Source of the DNA: JBBRNH01 sp038247465
Lineage (GTDB): Bacteria; Bacteroidota; Bacteroidia; Cytophagales; Spirosomataceae
DNA: 16,219 nt
NCBI GenBank assembly: GCA_038247465.1
Contig: JBBRUV010000072.1
Location: 1-16,219, forward strand
Direction: 5' to 3'
A model generated the notes under the pieces. It was not told the origin of the DNA. It did not search any database and saw only the letters and a list, made by a program, of their open reading frames with translations. Below are positions 12,021 through 16,219 of this stretch, piece by piece. How positions within the stretch are numbered: position 1 is the first letter of the stretch; every line of letters starts with the position of its first letter. Made by a program: the position numbers and the translations under genes.

Positions 12021-14954
12021 ATGCTTACCCGTACCAAATCTGCCCTGTGCGGATTGCTGTTAGCCGCCCTGCTGACAACCGTCTCCGCCCTCTTGACCGC
12101 CCGCGCCGATAATCCGCCGAGACTCGCCGGGATGCGCCCGTCCGACCTCAAACCTGCCGAAATGCGGACGTTGTGGAGACGAATTACTATCCCCCGCACC
12201 GACGCCCCGCGCCCGGCCAGCCAACTGCCCGGGGTGCGATTGCCCGACGGCGTTACGAAAATCACCTCCGTTGAGGGCATCACCGAATACCGGCTCAAGA
12301 ACGGGCTGCGTGTGCTGCTTTTCCCAGACCAATCGAAGCCCACGATTACGGTGAATATCACCTACTTAGTCGGCTCGCGGCACGAAGGACTCGGCGAAAC
12401 CGGCATGGCTCACCTGCTGGAGCATATGGTGTTTAAGGGCTCTACGAAGCACCCGAACGTACCTCAGGAACTGACCGAACACGGCTGCCGGCCCAATGGT
12501 ACCACCTGGTATGACCGCACAAATTATTTCGAGACGTTTTCGGCCACCGACGAGAATCTGAAATGGGCCTTAGACCTCGAAAGCGACCGGATGGTGAACT
12601 CGTTCATCAAAAAAGAAGACCTCGCCAGTGAGTTTACGGTGGTCAGAAACGAGTTTGAAATGGGCGAGAACTCGCCTGAGTCCGTGCTAATGGAGCGGGT
12701 TTTGGCCGGAGCCTATCTGTGGCACAATTACGGCAAATCAACCATCGGCTCGCGCGAAGACATTGAGCGGGTTCCCATCGAAAACCTCCAGGCATTTTAC
12801 CGCAAATATTACCAACCCGATAACGCTGTGCTGCTCATCACGGGTAAGGTTGACGAAGACAAAACCCTCGCCTTGGTGAACGACTATTTCAGTCCGATTC
12901 CCAAACCCACGCGGGTCTTGCAGGCACCGTATTCGGTTGAGCCGGTGCAGGATGGCGAACGCTCGGTGACGCTTCAGCGGACGGGCGACACGCAGGGAAT
13001 TGGCCTGGCTTACCACACGCCCGCAGCCGCCCATCCCGATTATGCCGTGCTGGATGTGCTACTCGACGTGCTGACCAATGAGCCATCGGGTCGGCTCTAC
13101 AAAGCCCTCATTGAAGGTAAAAAAGCTGCGTTCCAGTATGGCTGGACTCCCTCGCTGCACGACGCGGGCTTTGCGTATTTCTACACCGAAGTCCGCAAAG
13201 AACAGTCGTTAGACTCGGCCAAAACGGTGATGCTGGCAACCCTTGATGCGATGGGCCGTACCACCCCCACTGCCGAAGAAGTAGATCGGGCGAAGACTAA
13301 AATCCTGTCGAACATTGAGTTACTGTTTAAAAACAGCGACCAAACCGGCCTGCAGATGAGCGAATGGATGGGCGCGGGCGACTGGCGGCTGGTCTATCTC
13401 TACCGCGACCGGGTGAAGCAGGTTTCGCCCGCCGATGTGCAGCGCGTAGCAGCCGCGTACCTCAAACCGTCGAACCGGACGGTGGGCGTGTTTATTCCCG
13501 AAACCAAACCCGACCGCGCCGAAATTCCGGCCACGCCCGACGTTGACGCGCTCGTGAAAGACTACAAAGGCGACGCGGCAATGGCGGCTGGCGAAGCCTT
13601 TGATGTGTCGCCGGCCAATATTGATGCCCGCACCAAACGCGGTGCCGAGGCCAACGGACTGAAGTTTGCGCTGCTGCCTAAAACCACGCGGGGTGGCACC
13701 GTTACGGCCCAAATTCGGCTGCGGTTGGGCGACGAAAAAAGCCTGACGAGCAAAAATACGATTGCCGGGCTAACGGCTTCGATGCTCGAACGCGGCACCA
13801 AAACGCGGTCATATCAGCAAATCAAAGACGAGTTCGATAAACTCAAGGCGCGGGTGTTTGTGTATGGTGGCAATCAGGAAGCCAACGTGCAGATTGAGAC
13901 CAACAAAGAAAACCTGCCCGCCGTGCTGAAACTCGTGACCGATTATCTGCGGAATCCGGTTTTTCCTGAAAACGAGTTTAACAAGCTGAAAGAAGAGCGA
14001 TTGGCCGGTATCGAGAGCCAGAAACAGGAGCCGCAGTCGCTGGCGTTTAACGTGGCCGAGCGGCTCATCAGTCCGTATCCAAAAGGCCACGTTTGGTACA
14101 CGGCTACGTTTGACGAAGAAATAGAAGCCATCAAAGCCACCAAAGTTGACGACATAAAACAGTTCTACAAAGACTTCTACGGCGCACAGAGCGCGGTGGT
14201 GTCGGTAGTTGGTGATTTCGACGAAGCGGCTGTCCGTCAGATGATTAAAGCCGATCTGGGCAACTGGAAAGCCGCCAAACCGTTTGTGCGGGTGCCGTTG
14301 AAGTTGGTGGCCGTTGCCCCCAAAACTGAAAGCATTCAGACCAACGACAAGGCCAACGCCATGTTTGTGACGGGTATGAAATTTGCCATGCGCGACGACG
14401 ACCCCGATTACCCGGCCCTGTACCTGGCAAACTATATTCTGGGTGGTGGTTTCCTGAACTCGCGGTTAGCAACCCGCATCCGGCAGAAAGAAGGCGTAAG
14501 CTATGGCGTGGGTTCATACGTGCAGGCTGATGACAACGATAAGAACACAACCTTCGGCTCCTACGCGATTTATAACCCCGAAAACTCAGAGCGGTTGGAG
14601 AAGGCCTACAAGGAAGAAATCGAGAAAATGACGACCGGCGGTGTCTCTGCCGCCGAGTTGAAAGCGGCCAAATCAGCCGTGTTGCAAAGCCGGTCGGTAA
14701 CGCGCTCGCAGGATGGAGCATTGGCCGGCAAGTGGGCGCAATACCTGACCAAAGACGGTCGCTCGTTTGCGTTTGATGCCGATTTCGACAAAAAAATCGA
14801 GAGCCTTACGCCCGAAACGGTCAACGCCGTGATGAAAAAATACGTGGACTACAACAAACTCATCATCGTGAAAGCGGGCGATTTTGCCAAAGCCGCCCAG
14901 AAAGCCAAAGACGGACAACCGGCTTCGGCGGTGGGTAGCGGGAAAAAGGATTGA
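12021..14954 (+). CDS. M16-family zinc peptidase, two-domain (pitrilysin-like), exported
   Basis: A 977-aa precursor of a periplasmic or envelope insulinase-type peptidase. Residues 1-30 form a signal peptide (SALCGLLLAALLTTVSALLTARA). The active M16 domain spans about 85-300: His131 and His135 with catalytic Glu134 in the inverted motif HLLEH, and the distal zinc ligand Glu211 in VVRNEFEMG, 76 residues on as expected. TEHGCRPNGTTWYDRTNYFETF and NLQAFYRKYYQPDNAVLLITG follow. A second, non-metal M16 half begins near residue 545 and includes FYKDFYGAQSAVVSVVGDFD and the Arg/Tyr substrate-binding region in SRLATRIRQKEGVSYGVGS. Both halves in one chain can form the clamshell alone. No defects are visible. 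It probably degrades short peptides; the substrate is unknown. Transcription may be controlled through the palindrome at 11969-11990. Confidence 0.95.
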   Translation: MLTRTKSALCGLLLAALLTTVSALLTARADNPPRLAGMRPSDLKPAEMRTLWRRITIPRTDAPRPASQLPGVRLPDGVTKITSVEGITEYRLKNGLRVLLFPDQSKPTITVNITYLVGSRHEGLGETGMAHLLEHMVFKGSTKHPNVPQELTEHGCRPNGTTWYDRTNYFETFSATDENLKWALDLESDRMVNSFIKKEDLASEFTVVRNEFEMGENSPESVLMERVLAGAYLWHNYGKSTIGSREDIERVPIENLQAFYRKYYQPDNAVLLITGKVDEDKTLALVNDYFSPIPKPTRVLQAPYSVEPVQDGERSVTLQRTGDTQGIGLAYHTPAAAHPDYAVLDVLLDVLTNEPSGRLYKALIEGKKAAFQYGWTPSLHDAGFAYFYTEVRKEQSLDSAKTVMLATLDAMGRTTPTAEEVDRAKTKILSNIELLFKNSDQTGLQMSEWMGAGDWRLVYLYRDRVKQVSPADVQRVAAAYLKPSNRTVGVFIPETKPDRAEIPATPDVDALVKDYKGDAAMAAGEAFDVSPANIDARTKRGAEANGLKFALLPKTTRGGTVTAQIRLRLGDEKSLTSKNTIAGLTASMLERGTKTRSYQQIKDEFDKLKARVFVYGGNQEANVQIETNKENLPAVLKLVTDYLRNPVFPENEFNKLKEERLAGIESQKQEPQSLAFNVAERLISPYPKGHVWYTATFDEEIEAIKATKVDDIKQFYKDFYGAQSAVVSVVGDFDEAAVRQMIKADLGNWKAAKPFVRVPLKLVAVAPKTESIQTNDKANAMFVTGMKFAMRDDDPDYPALYLANYILGGGFLNSRLATRIRQKEGVSYGVGSYVQADDNDKNTTFGSYAIYNPENSERLEKAYKEEIEKMTTGGVSAAELKAAKSAVLQSRSVTRSQDGALAGKWAQYLTKDGRSFAFDADFDKKIESLTPETVNAVMKKYVDYNKLIIVKAGDFAKAAQKAKDGQPASAVGSGKKD

Positions 14955-14973
14955 GTGCAGGGGTAGGGGTAGG

Positions 14974-15052
14974 GGTTTTGTCATTCCGGGGTACGAAGAA
15001 TCTTGCTGGCTATCAACGCCTTAGATTCCTCATACCCCGGAATGACAAAACC
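14974..15052. repeat. Long inverted repeat downstream of the M16 gene (REP-like)
   Basis: Arms 14974-15004 and 15022-15052 pair at 28 of 31 positions around a 17-nt loop. The outer 20 nt (14974-14993 and 15033-15052) are perfectly complementary, with core GTCATTCCGGGGTA. Transcripts would form a stable hairpin between the M16 and LRR genes. There is no clean U-tract, so it may stop transcription weakly or be a dispersed palindrome. I recall similar GTCATTCCGG...GAATCTT repeats in other Bacteroidota. Confidence 0.8.
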
Positions 15053-15085
15053 TCTGCCACCAAAGAAACAGACTATCACAAAACC

Positions 15086-16219
15086 ATGAAAAACTTCTTT
15101 CTTTCCCTCCTCCTCCTCACGCCCGCACTTGCCCCGGCGCAGACCGTGATTATGGCCCGCGACACGGCCAAAGACGTAATGCTTCTCGAAAACGGCGTAC
15201 TGAAAACCGTCAGCTACCGGCCCTCGGTGCTGGCGCAACAATATCTGCCTGCGCTGGCAAAAGAGTATAATCAGAAAGTTGCACTGTCGGGGCGGCAGGT
15301 GAAAGTATTTTCAGATTCGACCAATGCCCGGTCGCGGGCATTTTTCCGGTTTATCGAACGCAAAAAGAGCCAGTTAACCGTTCGTGGTTTGTCGGTCGTA
15401 TCTGACATTTTCGTTGGCCCCGATGGGCTTATTAAGCTGGTTATCTGCGAGTTTGATTCGCCCATTGAGATAACCCTGGCCCAGGAAGATGCTACGCTGG
15501 CCGTACTGACAGAGTATTACCAGACGCACTCATTTTTTATGAAGAGCGAGACTGGTTTTCAATGGCGCGATTGGACAGTGCTGGGCGGCTTCACCGAAAA
15601 ACGTACCGTTCGCACCGGCCCCGGCATCATCAACACCCTCGATGCAGCCCGGCAAACCAACCGACCCGATACCGTAAAAAGCCTGATGCTGAATCAGTTA
15701 GAACTGGCTACGATTCCCGAAGAAGTCTATCGGTTTCCGAATCTGACCGAACTTGACCTCTCAAAAAACGCGCTTCACCAACTCCCTGTCCGGCTCACGA
15801 CTGACCTGCCGAAGCTGCAAAAACTCAGTGTGCTGTATAATAAAATCCCGGACGACAGCGTGTTTTTCGCGCCTAACAAACACCTGACTTCGGTGAATTT
15901 GCAGGGCAACCGGCTGACAGATATTCCGGCATCGGTCAAACGCAACAAACGGTTGCAAAGCCTCTGGATGGGCAACAATGAATTGAAAGCCCTGAATACC
16001 AACTCGTTCCGAAAGTTGAGAAGGCTCACCGACTTGAATCTCTACAACGCCAGTTTAACTAAGTTGCCAACGGGCATCGGGCGACTGAAGCGGCTTAAAA
16101 TCTTGGATATTTACTATAATTTGAAAACTCGGCAAAAGTGTAAAATTCTGATAATGAACGAGTTAATTTCTTTCACCCGTAGAATAGTTGGCATACTGTA
16201 TCTTTGCCAGCATGATGCA
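15086..16219 (+). CDS. Exported leucine-rich-repeat protein, 3' end disrupted or outside window
   Basis: From ATG at 15086 the frame is open for 378 codons to the window edge. MKNFFLSLLLLTPALAPAQT is a signal peptide with a cut near APA-QT. Residues ~22-190 form a mixed domain I do not recognise (FRFIERKKSQLTVRGLSVV, VGPDGLIKLVICEFDSP). Leucine-rich repeats run from about 198 to 346 with the pattern LxxLxLxxNxLxxLPxxI: TELDLSKNALHQLPVRL, TSVNLQGNRLTDIPASV, QSLWMGNNELKAL, TDLNLYNASLTKLPTGI and LKILDIYYN. After this Asn (base 16120) the pattern is lost and the sequence turns AT-rich, with Lys, Ile and Arg residues unlike a repeat. The open frame there is probably not native, so the gene may have been cut by an insertion. 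The likely role is a cell-surface or periplasmic binding protein. Confidence 0.8.
   Translation, partial: MKNFFLSLLLLTPALAPAQTVIMARDTAKDVMLLENGVLKTVSYRPSVLAQQYLPALAKEYNQKVALSGRQVKVFSDSTNARSRAFFRFIERKKSQLTVRGLSVVSDIFVGPDGLIKLVICEFDSPIEITLAQEDATLAVLTEYYQTHSFFMKSETGFQWRDWTVLGGFTEKRTVRTGPGIINTLDAARQTNRPDTVKSLMLNQLELATIPEEVYRFPNLTELDLSKNALHQLPVRLTTDLPKLQKLSVLYNKIPDDSVFFAPNKHLTSVNLQGNRLTDIPASVKRNKRLQSLWMGNNELKALNTNSFRKLRRLTDLNLYNASLTKLPTGIGRLKRLKILDIYYNLKTRQKCKILIMNELISFTRRIVGILYLCQHDA
16121..16219 (+). other. AT-rich sequence after the LRR break, possible left end of a mobile element
   Basis: About 100 nt with lower GC than the LRR gene before it. The LRR pattern ends at the boundary. The sequence carries a perfect -7 box near its right end and then ATGATGCA. 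This fits the leader of an inserted gene such as a transposase. No terminal inverted repeat or target duplication can be tested, because the right end is outside the window. Confidence 0.4.
16199..16206 (+). promoter_or_regulatory. Consensus -7 box at the window edge
   Basis: TATCTTTG matches the Bacteroidota TAnnTTTG consensus exactly. A weak TTTC lies about 24 nt upstream at 16171-16174. It would drive a gene beyond the window. Confidence 0.4.

Noticed and set aside
14981..15241. 86-codon minus-strand open frame over the inverted repeat and LRR start
   Set aside because: It reads through the palindrome and antisense to a signal peptide, and nothing supports translation.
1..16219. CRISPR array, tRNA, rRNA or toxin-antitoxin pair
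   Set aside because: No regularly spaced repeats, no cloverleaf or conserved rRNA stretches, and no adjacent small toxin/antitoxin genes were seen. The Uma2 gene alone is not evidence of such a system.

Overview
The window comes from a Bacteroidota genome of moderately high GC content, most likely a cytophagian of the Spirosoma/Rudanella/Fibrella type. The grounds are a type IX secretion (T9SS) C-terminal sorting domain, NIPSNAP, DUF4142 and DUF6624 exported proteins, A-rich leaders without clear Shine-Dalgarno sites, and -7 boxes resembling TAnnTTTG. The genus is inferred from overall protein character, not from a search.

Region 1 (1-4910) is a plus-strand aromatic amino acid catabolic cluster. 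It holds the 3' part of hppD, phenylalanine 4-hydroxylase, a MarR-type regulator, a Uma2-family putative nuclease, fumarylacetoacetase and a flavin-reductase-like protein, ending in a strong bidirectional terminator. Together they cover Phe to Tyr, 4-hydroxyphenylpyruvate to homogentisate, and the last step to fumarate plus acetoacetate. Homogentisate dioxygenase and maleylacetoacetate isomerase are not in the window. Two small repeats sit between genes, and the Uma2 gene abuts a fumarylacetoacetase that lacks the usual first ~17 residues.

Region 2 (4908-9014) holds envelope or exported proteins: NIPSNAP (-), DUF6624 (-), a DUF4142 lipoprotein (+) and gamma-glutamyltransferase (-). A perfect 24-bp-arm terminator separates the last two.

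Region 3 (9015-12020) is a zone of gene decay. A 132-bp remnant of a T9SS sorting domain and a second copy about 92% identical lie as direct repeats on either side of an unrecognised 370-aa membrane-anchored protein. The second copy is the 3' end of a collapsed secreted-protease-like gene that has lost its middle and carries a frameshifting run of seven G in its signal peptide. Next to it is a small lipoprotein gene with an amber codon in its signal peptide. An AT-rich non-coding stretch and a perfect operator-like palindrome follow.

Region 4 (12021-16219) holds an intact two-domain M16 zinc peptidase, a 31-bp-arm inverted repeat, and an exported leucine-rich-repeat protein that runs off the window. 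Its repeat pattern stops at about 16120, where AT-rich sequence with a consensus -7 box begins, as if a mobile element had inserted.

No rRNA, tRNA, CRISPR array or transposase gene was seen. No clearly new multi-gene system is visible. The strongest leads are the repeat-bracketed unknown gene, the G-tract protease remnant and the BlaI-like palindrome before the M16 gene.
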